Shown piece by piece: positions 35,809 to 44,139 of a DNA stretch of 64,000 bases. This DNA comes from an uncultured Draconibacterium sp. GTDB lineage: Bacteria > Bacteroidota > Bacteroidia > Bacteroidales > Prolixibacteraceae. The position numbers and the translations under genes are program-made. The number at the start of each line of letters is the position of its first letter. Position 1 is the first letter of the stretch. Below the pieces are notes generated by a model, which searched no databases, had not been told where the DNA came from, and worked only from the letters and a program-made list of their open reading frames with translations. Where the stretch lies: positions 1,714,001 through 1,778,000 of the forward strand of contig NZ_OY775906.1 in the NCBI RefSeq assembly GCF_963675065.1. Reading direction: 5' to 3'.

Positions 35809-36918
35809 TCATTTGCATCCTCCGGTAATTTCTTCCAACTTATCAAAAAAGGCCTTTTTTCGAGGTGAACTAATTTCCCAATTTACGGGTATTGATTGAA
35901 AACCAAAGTCGTATCCTTCGTCCTTCATCCGGTAATCGAAGTAGCCCCATGAAGCATAAGCTTTTACAGCTTCCACCATATTATTGGATGGTTTATCAAA
36001 ATCGAAATGGTCGTCTTCATTAAAAAGAATAGGTTTAGGAGTATATCCGTTTACTTTTTTGGTTTCCTTCACCATTTCACCAATTCGGTTTGGGTCGTGC
36101 ACTCCATTACCATGTATCAGAATAAAATCAGCAGCCCGCACTACATTTTCCTGTGGAATTCGCCCTCCACTGTAGCTCGTACTTGCCAGATATCGATAGC
36201 CATTTTTTTCTTTTGATTTGATTCGTTCAATCACCTCGTGTACTCTATTAGGCTGAAGGATTTCATGCCTGTATTTCAGATTACATTCGTTATTTATTTC
36301 GATGATTACATTTCTGTAGTTATTTTCAAATAGCCAATTGATAACATTGTCAACTCCATTTAAAACGGCAGTTTCGTCTTCCAGCAAATCTTCCTGGTCG
36401 TTGTAAAAAAGACCTAGAATGGCGACCATCCCAATTTCATCTGCTTTATCCAGAATTTTTCCTAAGCGGCTCATATACTCGGAGCGCAGTTCACCTTTCG
36501 CATCGTAGGCCGAATTAATCCAACCTTTGTTTCCATAACCCAAAGGACTTCCACCCTGCATATTTACGGTAAATGCTAACATTCCCTTTGCATACCATGA
36601 TTGCATCGCTTTCACAAACTCATTGGTATTTCTGTCGGCATCCCATTTTTGTGTATCCTCGTATTTCCAACGGCCTGCGGTTTCAGGATTCAGGTCATCG
36701 AAGATACCCTGAACCATACGCGAATTCATCAACAATCCTTCAATGGGATACCCTTTCCATTCCCGACCTTTGTATGTGGGTTCACCATTAATAAAGAATC
36801 TTTCGCCCTGTATACTTACAACAGTTTTGGCTTGTTCTTTTTTTACCGTATTTGTGTTGCATGACAAAAAACCACAGTTAAGAAATATTATCAGGAATGC
36901 AAGGAATACTTTGTTCAT
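35809..36918 (-). CDS. Clan GH-A (cellulase-superfamily) glycoside hydrolase, lipoprotein
   Basis: A 369-residue lipoprotein (lipobox FLSC, Cys20) with a single TIM barrel. The acid/base motif VIIEINNECN places the catalytic glutamate at 211, preceded by Asn as in clan GH-A, and the nucleophile is probably Glu301 in ILFNEDDHFD. Other conserved parts are RFFINGEPTYKGREW near the N-terminus and GILGLFYND-like strand ends (VAILGLFYNDQED). The size and motifs are GH5-like but I cannot place it in a named family. Neighbours are a sulfatase downstream and the GHL15-type enzyme upstream. Confidence 0.75.
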   Translation of the reverse strand: MNKVFLAFLIIFLNCGFLSCNTNTVKKEQAKTVVSIQGERFFINGEPTYKGREWKGYPIEGLLMNSRMVQGIFDDLNPETAGRWKYEDTQKWDADRNTNEFVKAMQSWYAKGMLAFTVNMQGGSPLGYGNKGWINSAYDAKGELRSEYMSRLGKILDKADEIGMVAILGLFYNDQEDLLEDETAVLNGVDNVINWLFENNYRNVIIEINNECNLKYRHEILQPNRVHEVIERIKSKEKNGYRYLASTSYSGGRIPQENVVRAADFILIHGNGVHDPNRIGEMVKETKKVNGYTPKPILFNEDDHFDFDKPSNNMVEAVKAYASWGYFDYRMKDEGYDFGFQSIPVNWEISSPRKKAFFDKLEEITGGCK

Positions 36919-37019
36919 TTTTAGTGTTTTTATAGTCGTTTATTAATCAAATTTTTCTTCATGAGCTTGATTATACTTGAATTAAGCACGTCATTTAAAG
37001 TGAATTTGCACGTATTCTT

Positions 37020-38219
37020 TTATCGCCAGGTTATTTTAGCTTTTTTAGTTTCCGTGTTCACCCAAACACTTGCATGCTGAAACTCACGGGTAAATTCCCA
37101 ACCATCGGGTGATACACGCTTGAAGGCTCCTTTGGGTGCTCCAAGAGGTTTTTGTAATTCCGGATAGTCTACTAAATTCCCGTCGGGCAAATTCCAGCCC
37201 CAGTTGTATTGAAAATAGGAATAAGGTTGCGCCCCAATCAGGTAACAGGCCAGAAAATACTCCAACTGTTTCTTTGACTGTTCTACCATTCCATCTGTAA
37301 TCGTTTCACCAATTGTAATATCGGTTCGTCCTTTACCTTTAGCCCCAAAACGGTAAATTGATATTTTACCTGCTTTGGCAATTCGTTCCATATCGCCCCA
37401 TTCTTCGAGTAAATTTTCTTTATTGGTAACGGTATTATTGTAATGTTCGAAAAAGAAAGCATCGCAATGAGGATAAACCTCTTCGGTTCTGGCAGCGTTG
37501 TTTCCAATTAATATTTTATCAGGCCCCATTTTCTCTTTTAACGCAGCCATCATTTCGCCTTTGGCTTTTGCTATTTCAACTACCTTATCATTCGGGTAAT
37601 CCATATCTAAGCCCACATTCATGCGGTCAATAAAAATACCATCGGCACCTGATATTTCAACACCTTTGGCAGCAGACTCGACCCACCATTTACGGAAGTC
37701 AGGATTTAAAGCATCAAAATAGTATGAAAACGCCGGTCTGGTTTTTTCCCTTAATTTTCCAGTCTTTGGATTGACAAACAGGAATTTGACTAATTCGGGG
37801 TTTTTAGCAATGCCCTCCGGAGTAAAATCTTTATTAAACCGAGGATAAGGCCATGCCAAATACGAATTATAATAGAACATTACTTTAGACTCTGGCTTGA
37901 TTTTATGAAACGCTTCCACTTCGTGCTTTGTGCCTAATACCTGATCTCCAAGTTGGTTGTATGCGTGTGATTTTTCAATACAAATGAAATCTGTTCTATC
38001 TGCAATAAATTTAACTTCTTCAGGTTTTAAAACCCGATCGATATCTCCGAAATGATAATACATTGGGGTAGTCTCCCAGGTAAATTTTGGGTAATATGCC
38101 TTTGGATTATAGGCGGTTCCATCGCTAACTAATAATTCTGTTTCTTTTTGTCCGAAAGAACTAAAAGCCAGCATTATAAATACAAGACTAAGTGTGAGAC
38201 AAAATCGATTAAGCTTCAT
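37020..38219 (-). CDS. GHL15-type putative glycosyl hydrolase
   Basis: About 399 residues from the ATG at 38219, giving signal peptide MKLNRFCLTLSLVFIMLAFSSFG; an ATG at 38249 adds ten residues. The sequence matches the outline of the hypothetical GHL15 family (PF14885), a TIM-barrel fold: YYHFGDIDRVLKPEEVKFIADR, KVMFYYNSYLAWPYPRFN, NPDFRKWWVESAAKG, GADGIFIDRM (Asp candidate), ILIGNNAA and CDAFFFEHYN (Glu candidate). No biochemical function is firmly attached to the family. It lies 50 bp from the small beta-helix gene and 101 bp from the GH-A gene; that 101-bp gap shows no clear signal. Confidence 0.72.
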   Translation of the reverse strand: MKLNRFCLTLSLVFIMLAFSSFGQKETELLVSDGTAYNPKAYYPKFTWETTPMYYHFGDIDRVLKPEEVKFIADRTDFICIEKSHAYNQLGDQVLGTKHEVEAFHKIKPESKVMFYYNSYLAWPYPRFNKDFTPEGIAKNPELVKFLFVNPKTGKLREKTRPAFSYYFDALNPDFRKWWVESAAKGVEISGADGIFIDRMNVGLDMDYPNDKVVEIAKAKGEMMAALKEKMGPDKILIGNNAARTEEVYPHCDAFFFEHYNNTVTNKENLLEEWGDMERIAKAGKISIYRFGAKGKGRTDITIGETITDGMVEQSKKQLEYFLACYLIGAQPYSYFQYNWGWNLPDGNLVDYPELQKPLGAPKGAFKRVSPDGWEFTREFQHASVWVNTETKKAKITWR

Positions 38220-38269
38220 TTTTGAGTTACTATTTTTTACAAAAGACATAATTGTACTATTTTAATTTC

Positions 38270-39616
38270 TTAGTTTTTTATTGCTTTTACCGCCCCTTTA
38301 CTTTGTATAGTCTCATTTTCAGTTCCGGGCAAAAGCAAAACTTTACAATCGGTTTGGTTATCCAATTTAATATTGGTGGCATGCACCCCCGAACGTTGAT
38401 AAAATGCATAGCCAGTCAGGGTGGACAATTCGATGTTGAAAGAATCGGGAATAAAAGCAGGATTTGAAGTTTTTAAAATTACATGATGCCCTGTTCCGTT
38501 TATGGCTGCCAACAAGTTATTTGCCATTCCGTTGCGGCTATCCAGAATTTCCAGTTCAACATAGGCATTTTCCGCACTTTTGTATGGGACACAAAGCGCT
38601 TCGGAATATTTGGCATTGGCGCTGCAATTAATTAGCGTATCATTATTACCTACGTTAAATCCAGCAGCCACACAATCGCGCACCTGGCAATTAATTACCT
38701 TGTCGCCCGATGTGCTAAGCCCAGTACAAATGCCACGTCGCATCTGAAAAACGGTACAATTTTTAACTGTAGTATTTTTTGTAGGATGCCCATTGTACTC
38801 CGGGTACATTCTGATTCCATCTTCGCTCAGTGAAATAATTTCTCCCGGAAGAATTTTTCCATCTTCTGCAACCGTAGTTCCTTCGATGTAGCCGCCTTTA
38901 CCTGCATAGAAGTTTTTATCGAAACCATAACCCGAAGTTTCTGCTAAAATTGCATCGGTAGTTCGGAGCAATCCATCAATATGACAATCTTCAATTAAAG
39001 TATTTTCAGCACCCTGCAAAAAAATTGAATGCCCCATGGCGCGAGCATGAACTTTGCAGCCAATCAGCTTTACATTTTTGGCCGGGTAACCAACACGGAT
39101 TCCGTTCATTTTTCGAACATCGCCACCACCCAAACCATACAAGTAGCCGTAGCCCCAGGGAGAAGAACCTGCTGTGCGTAGCTCCACATTTTTTAGCGTT
39201 ACATCTTCGCCAACAATATTGAAGATTTTATTCTTACTCTGCCTTCCGGGTTGCCCGCCATAGGTTTCAATGTAAAGCCCCTCCATAACGACATTATTAC
39301 CCGAAATTTCAATGGCGCAATACATGCTGTTTCCATCATCGCTTTTTTTCAGGTCGGTGCGGCTAAACAATTTGGTATCGACCATAAACCGGCAACCGTT
39401 TAAATTGTAGTGCGAGTTGTTACCCGTAAATCGCATAAAACGAATACTCTCGGCATTGTCGATCTGGTAGTTGCCCGGCTTAAGTTTGACTTTTACATTG
39501 TCTTTTTTCGAATAAGAGTTTAGATCGGTAAGGTTATCGATTTTAATAAATTCCTGAGCCTGGCAAGCAATTGCAAAGCTAACTAGGATGATGAATATTT
39601 TTAGTTTTAGTATCAT
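38270..39616 (-). CDS. Right-handed parallel beta-helix protein (short form 2)
   Basis: A 448-residue secreted protein with signal peptide (cleavage near CQAQ, residue 20). It is a paralogue of the protein at 30631-31989: both begin with KPGNY/TPGVY turns, share LNGCRFMVDTKL/LEGVEILLNTKL, the SPWGYGYLYG/SYPYGYGDLFG segment, MGHSIFLQ/FGHCFFVQ, DAILAETSG and SEDGIR.Y. Beta-helix coils continue to about residue 400. Conserved aspartates and arginines in the LLRTTDAILAE and GIRMYPEY areas could be catalytic, but this is speculation. No characterised family is recognised. Confidence 0.75.
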   Translation of the reverse strand: MILKLKIFIILVSFAIACQAQEFIKIDNLTDLNSYSKKDNVKVKLKPGNYQIDNAESIRFMRFTGNNSHYNLNGCRFMVDTKLFSRTDLKKSDDGNSMYCAIEISGNNVVMEGLYIETYGGQPGRQSKNKIFNIVGEDVTLKNVELRTAGSSPWGYGYLYGLGGGDVRKMNGIRVGYPAKNVKLIGCKVHARAMGHSIFLQGAENTLIEDCHIDGLLRTTDAILAETSGYGFDKNFYAGKGGYIEGTTVAEDGKILPGEIISLSEDGIRMYPEYNGHPTKNTTVKNCTVFQMRRGICTGLSTSGDKVINCQVRDCVAAGFNVGNNDTLINCSANAKYSEALCVPYKSAENAYVELEILDSRNGMANNLLAAINGTGHHVILKTSNPAFIPDSFNIELSTLTGYAFYQRSGVHATNIKLDNQTDCKVLLLPGTENETIQSKGAVKAIKN

Positions 39617-39624
39617 GATTCTTT

Positions 39625-39685
39625 TTGCAACTTAAAGGACAGCACCCCCTTTTTTTTACAAATCAGAGGGATGCCATCCCTGCCT
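39625..39685. repeat. REP-like element with perfect hairpin
   Basis: The 72-bp gap holds a perfect palindrome, AGGGAT at 39667-39672, loop GCC, ATCCCT at 39676-39681, next to an A/C-rich stretch with CACCCCC and T-runs. On the minus strand the hairpin directly follows the GH97 stop codon, so it could stabilise the upstream message or weaken readthrough. Similar phrases are common as intergenic repeats in Bacteroidota; the genome copy number is not known. Confidence 0.45.
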
Positions 39686-39688
39686 TTT

Positions 39689-41683
39689 TTACTTATTAAT
39701 TTGTTGAATATGCATGGTAAACCCATTGTTGGCTTTTAAATCGAAAGCCATTGCACTGCCTACACTTAATTCTTTCTCTTCAATTTTTACACGGGTTCGG
39801 GTTTCTACCGTTTCGTCGTCGGTGTATATTTTTGCGGAATAGTTGGCACCTTCTTTTAAAAATGAAAAGTCGAGATCGACAGTACGAGCCGTTTGTCCAT
39901 TTATTCCGCCAATCCACCAGTCGTTTCCTTTGCGACGTGCAATTACACCTATTTCGCCAATTTCGCCAACCAGCACTTTAGTTTCGTCCCAAACGGTGGG
40001 AACATTATTGAAGAATTCCAACTCAGGTTCGTTACCGATGGTATTTGTGTCGCCCCAAAGTGCATCGTCTTTTACCGGCGCTGCAGGTGCTTTATCGTAC
40101 CAATACAAAAACTGAAGTGGGCTAAAAATACAAACCGTTTTTGCGAGCTGCGAGGCGTGCGAGCCCATTTTCTCCACACGACTGTTGTAATAGCAAACCG
40201 TGTTGTCGGCAGCTCCGGCCAGCGAACGGGTAAACATGGTAATTAGCGTGTGGCTGTTTGGTACGGATTCTTCATCGCCACGAATGCCTTCCTGGGTCAA
40301 AAGATTGGGATAGGTTCTTGAAAAACCTGTTGGACGGTATTCGTCGTGTATATCTATCACCATTCTGTGGGCAGCCGTTTTTTTCACAGCTTCGTGCATC
40401 CAGGTAGTTGCATGTTGATCGCCAACCCGCACAAAACCGTATTTAATACCGGCAATGCCCCATTCCTGAAACAATGGCAAAATATCGTCTAATTGTTTCT
40501 CCAGCGCGCGACGGTTGACATACAACATTACTTTTACGCCTTTTTCTTTGGCATAGGCCGTAATAGCTTCGATATCGAAAGGCCCTTTCGAACGTTTTGG
40601 ATCGAGGGTAACCGTTGTAGCATCTGAAGCATTATCCATTTCGTTTCCGTACCAACCTGCATCGAAATGCACATATTGCATATTGTGGCTGGCCACAAAA
40701 TCGATGGCGGCCTTCCCTCCCTGCGTTGTAAGTGTTCCTTCGCGCAAAACTTTACCGGGTGTAATCCACGATTCATCCCCAATTTCGCTTGGAGGATTTA
40801 AGTTTTCAAGAATGTAATTGTTTTCCAGTAACTCGCCATAACTTTCTCCCATCATTACTACGCGCCAGGGTGATTTAAATGGAAGCTTCATTTCAACTTT
40901 GGCACCTTCGCTACGTTCATTTTCAACCGCACCACTTACCAGGTCTTGTTTGGTGTCTATTATTTTTCCATCCAAACTAGAAACAATGCTGTTTTCGAGC
41001 TGCTTACCTGCATCAAAACTCAAACGAGCATAATCCACCAAACGGGCTTCAGCCAGTGCAATTTTAACATTATCTGCAACTTCAACCAACAAGGGGCGCT
41101 CGCAGCCTTCTTTTAATTCCGACAGCGGAATTTTCTTAATTTCTCCCTGAGCCGTTAACCTTCTGGGTTTTCGTTCAGGGGTAGACCAAACTTCATGGTT
41201 CTCGGCAAACTGGTATGTAATCAGTTCATCATCGATTTTAATCTCGGTAAGATTATTTTGAGCCGGCACTTCGTAGGCAAATGCAACACCTTCGTTATAG
41301 GCACGACAAATCAAATTAAGTTTTGCAGTTTCGCTTTCCAAATAAATTTTTGCTTCGTTGTAGTTATCAAGAATGGTGCTCCTTTCGCCCAGATTGGTTG
41401 TCCACTGATTTTGAACCGCTATTTCTACCACATTTTTTACAGAAAATGGCGTACTAAAATCGATGTCCTGCGATTTGATTTCGAGTACTGACGGCAGGAT
41501 AATTTGGCGGTCGTCATATTTTACCGAAAATGTGATTTGTCCACTTTCTGTTGTTTCGGATGTTGGAAAAACGGTCAGTTTTTTCTGTCCATTAGGAGAT
41601 TGCACTATAGTTTCGTTTTGCGAATTACAAGCCGATACTATTAGTGTGATTGATAGTAAATAACAGAGTCTTCTTAATTTCAT
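39689..41683 (-). CDS. Glycoside hydrolase family 97 protein, lipoprotein
   Basis: About 664 residues from ATG 41683, which gives a clean lipobox (LIVSAC, Cys19); the frame can be read 49 codons further but only inside the upstream gene. Three GH97 parts are visible: an N-terminal beta-sandwich (SPNGQKKLTVF to SPWRVVMMG), the barrel (YVHFDAGWYG, VMLYVNRR, IKYGFVRVGDQ, DIHDEYRPTG, RTYPNLLTQEGIRGDE) and a C-terminal sheet domain. GH97 contains inverting alpha-glucosidases and retaining alpha-galactosidases. At the strand where I would expect the retaining nucleophile (KVDF type) this protein reads KYGF, so its mechanism cannot be assigned. It follows the sialate-esterase-like gene by 19 bp. Confidence 0.9.
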   Translation of the reverse strand: MKLRRLCYLLSITLIVSACNSQNETIVQSPNGQKKLTVFPTSETTESGQITFSVKYDDRQIILPSVLEIKSQDIDFSTPFSVKNVVEIAVQNQWTTNLGERSTILDNYNEAKIYLESETAKLNLICRAYNEGVAFAYEVPAQNNLTEIKIDDELITYQFAENHEVWSTPERKPRRLTAQGEIKKIPLSELKEGCERPLLVEVADNVKIALAEARLVDYARLSFDAGKQLENSIVSSLDGKIIDTKQDLVSGAVENERSEGAKVEMKLPFKSPWRVVMMGESYGELLENNYILENLNPPSEIGDESWITPGKVLREGTLTTQGGKAAIDFVASHNMQYVHFDAGWYGNEMDNASDATTVTLDPKRSKGPFDIEAITAYAKEKGVKVMLYVNRRALEKQLDDILPLFQEWGIAGIKYGFVRVGDQHATTWMHEAVKKTAAHRMVIDIHDEYRPTGFSRTYPNLLTQEGIRGDEESVPNSHTLITMFTRSLAGAADNTVCYYNSRVEKMGSHASQLAKTVCIFSPLQFLYWYDKAPAAPVKDDALWGDTNTIGNEPELEFFNNVPTVWDETKVLVGEIGEIGVIARRKGNDWWIGGINGQTARTVDLDFSFLKEGANYSAKIYTDDETVETRTRVKIEEKELSVGSAMAFDLKANNGFTMHIQQINK

Positions 41684-41702
41684 TTTGTTCTTGTTTATTT
41701 TT

Positions 41703-43298
41703 CTATTCTTCAGTTGTAAATACTGCCGCGGGCAATCCATTTCTATTATATAAATTTGCTCCTTCCGGATTCGATGACCAGGCATAACGCACAGCAACAG
41801 GTTTATCAATATTCGGATTTGAAACTTCAATTTTATCTTTGGCTATAATCTTCGCTTCAGCAGGTTTCCAGCTTCCGTTTTCGTCTAAAATTTCAAACCA
41901 GCTCAATGGTTCGTCCACTTCTTTTGTAGGATAATTAAGATGTTTATTGCCCACCATTAAACCTTTGCCTGCGTCCTTAAATTCAACAATCATTTTGTTG
42001 CCAACAACTTTAGAGCTTATATAAAGTGGACCATTTGCCACAAGTTCAGTAATCCCATAATCATTCTTTAAGGCCAACATCGACAGACGAATTCCGGCAT
42101 CCATTTTATTGTGTGGGTGCACGTCTTTTGCTTCGCCGATGTCGTATAAAACTGCCATGCCCGTATTAGGCAGCTCCAGTCCACGGCGCAGGTGGTCGTT
42201 TACCATTGCCCATCCATTATCCGAACGTTCATCGGGAACTTCGTAGGCGGCAAGTTGAGCCCAATAGAATGGGAAATCTCCTTGACCCCATTCTTCTCGC
42301 CAACTGTTAATCATTAGCTTGAAATATTTTTCGTACTCCTCTTCTTTAAAATGTGAATTGCCTTCGCCCTGATACCATACCACACCTTTAATTGCAAAAG
42401 GAACAATTGCCGAAATCATTCCATTGTGCAGAGTGGCTTGTAATTGTTTGTCCTTTAGAGGATGCGTTCGCGGATAAGGTCGGTTTGTTTTTTTGCCCCC
42501 ATCTACCCATGCCTTGTACTTTTGTTGATAGGATGTATCAATATAGCTTTCAGCATCGCCCAGAGTGGCAATTTGTTCTTTAATTTTTGTTCTGCTATGT
42601 TCAAAATATTCCTTTAATTCTTCATCCGATTTATAAGCTTCTTCCGACAACCAGGGCTGAATGCGGGTTCCTCCCCACGAACATTCAACAATGCCAATTG
42701 GCACATTCAGTATTCGTTTCAACTCTTTGGCAAAGAAATAACCTGTAGCCGTTATTTTTCCAATTTCCTCAGGGTTTACACTTCTCCAATCGGCTTCAAA
42801 GTTTTTCTTTTTCTCGAAAACAGAAGTTGTTTGCGGAACCTCGATGTGTCGAATCCAAGGGTCGTTTTCAGTCGCAACTAATTTCCGAATATGCTCGACT
42901 AAGGGCTGGTATTTTTCTTCGCGGGCATCGTTAACAAACTTTTCCATGGCAAAATCCATGTTCGATTGCCCAGTACACAACCACACTTCACCCGATAACA
43001 CATCTTCTAAAACAATTTTGTTTTTGCCCGTAACTGTAATTTGAAACGGACCTCCGGCTTTGGGTGTTTTTAACGTCACACGCCATGTGCTATCGGTTTT
43101 GGCAGTGGTTTCTACCTTTTCGCCCCAACTGGTTTCAATGGTAATTTTTTCCATTGGATCGGCCCATCCCCACATAGGGATTTCAGTGTCTTGCTGCACA
43201 ACCATCCGGTTGGCAAACAAAGCGTTTAATTTTACTTCGGCAGAAATTACCTGCGGCAAAATCCAGATCAGAATAAAGAGAAGATGTCTTGGTTTCAT
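41703..43298 (-). CDS. Sialate O-acetylesterase-like carbohydrate esterase (SASA family)
   Basis: A 531-residue secreted protein, signal peptide ending near residue 20 (VISA). The N-terminal beta domain (FANRMVVQQDTEIPMWGWA) is followed by an SGNH-type catalytic region: CTGQSNMDFAM (nucleophile Ser112), ECSWGGTRIQPW, VVWYQGEGN and DVHPHNK (catalytic Asp-His). This is the layout of the SASA family (PF03629), whose members remove O-acetyl groups from sialic acids or, in PULs, from other polysaccharides such as xylans. No other sialic acid gene is present, so an acetylated algal-type or fucosylated glycan is the likelier target. Confidence 0.9.
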   Translation of the reverse strand: MKPRHLLFILIWILPQVISAEVKLNALFANRMVVQQDTEIPMWGWADPMEKITIETSWGEKVETTAKTDSTWRVTLKTPKAGGPFQITVTGKNKIVLEDVLSGEVWLCTGQSNMDFAMEKFVNDAREEKYQPLVEHIRKLVATENDPWIRHIEVPQTTSVFEKKKNFEADWRSVNPEEIGKITATGYFFAKELKRILNVPIGIVECSWGGTRIQPWLSEEAYKSDEELKEYFEHSRTKIKEQIATLGDAESYIDTSYQQKYKAWVDGGKKTNRPYPRTHPLKDKQLQATLHNGMISAIVPFAIKGVVWYQGEGNSHFKEEEYEKYFKLMINSWREEWGQGDFPFYWAQLAAYEVPDERSDNGWAMVNDHLRRGLELPNTGMAVLYDIGEAKDVHPHNKMDAGIRLSMLALKNDYGITELVANGPLYISSKVVGNKMIVEFKDAGKGLMVGNKHLNYPTKEVDEPLSWFEILDENGSWKPAEAKIIAKDKIEVSNPNIDKPVAVRYAWSSNPEGANLYNRNGLPAAVFTTEE

Positions 43299-43344
43299 TT
43301 TATTATTCTTCGATTAGTATTACCAATTACTTTCGTTAAAACAT

Positions 43345-44139
43345 TTATTTCGTCCAAACCTTAAAATTCTTATACCTTGCCGAGCGGGTGTACATGTGGC
43401 GCAAACCAATGCGTCCTTCTTTTGGCGATTGCCCATCGCTTAAATCCCAGGAGAATAGCTTTTCATCACCGTTTCCTTTCACATTAAAATATAATTTTGC
43501 ATCTGTTTTAATCACCGTTATTTTGTAGGTAACATCGGGCAAAAACAAGCCAGTATTAAAGTACGCTGGAAGAATCTCAGTATCCTTAAATTTCTCTTGT
43601 GTTTCAGCTGGATATTTACGAATTCGTATGTAATCATTCTCAGGGTCGTCGTTTACCATTGGGAAAGCCGCATAGCTAACGTGAAGCGGATCCATATAGA
43701 AATAATATTTCCACATATTGGCCGTGTCGCGGTAGGCGTTCCATTCGGTAATGTCGGCACCGCGACCTTCTTTGCCAATGCCTTGTGCCTGAATGTACAG
43801 GATGTTTACATTTACAATCTGACTGTCGGTGCGGGTGTATTCGAACTCTATTTTTATATCGCCTTTAAACGATTGTTTTGTCCAAAGTACAGTGTGGTGG
43901 GCATCGTCGCGGTTAACAGGACCAGCAATTAGGTCCATGCCGTTTTCGTCCTGCTCTACCACTGAAATCAGGCCATCTTTAAACCAGTTTTGCTGCCAGT
44001 TAGCGGTACACTCATCTTCGAACTGGAGTTGCCAGGCTTTAGATTTGTTTAGACCGGCAAAGTCGGTTGATTCTTTTTGATGGCATGCATTCAAAAAAAC
44101 TATAAACACCATTAATATAAACAGAACTCTATTTTTCAT
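43345..44139 (-). CDS. DUF1961-like lipoprotein
   Basis: A 264-residue lipoprotein (lipobox LNAC, Cys19). The sequence is a concanavalin-like beta-sandwich with the DUF1961 (PF09224) pattern: LQFEDEC at the start, IKIEFEYTRTDS, VNILYIQAQGIG, DITEWNAYRD and EGRIGLRHMYTRSARYKNFKV at the end. No function is established. Its start codon lies inside the last 11 bases of the permuted SGNH gene, so translation of the two is probably coupled. It is structurally similar in outline to the DUF1080 protein at 25434-26249, and a glycan-binding or lyase/hydrolase role is possible. Confidence 0.78.
   Translation of the reverse strand: MKNRVLFILMVFIVFLNACHQKESTDFAGLNKSKAWQLQFEDECTANWQQNWFKDGLISVVEQDENGMDLIAGPVNRDDAHHTVLWTKQSFKGDIKIEFEYTRTDSQIVNVNILYIQAQGIGKEGRGADITEWNAYRDTANMWKYYFYMDPLHVSYAAFPMVNDDPENDYIRIRKYPAETQEKFKDTEILPAYFNTGLFLPDVTYKITVIKTDAKLYFNVKGNGDEKLFSWDLSDGQSPKEGRIGLRHMYTRSARYKNFKVWTK

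Noticed and set aside
41684..41830. Extended N-terminus of the GH97 gene
   Set aside because: The additional 49 codons lie largely within the upstream esterase gene and precede a clear lipoprotein signal at 41683.
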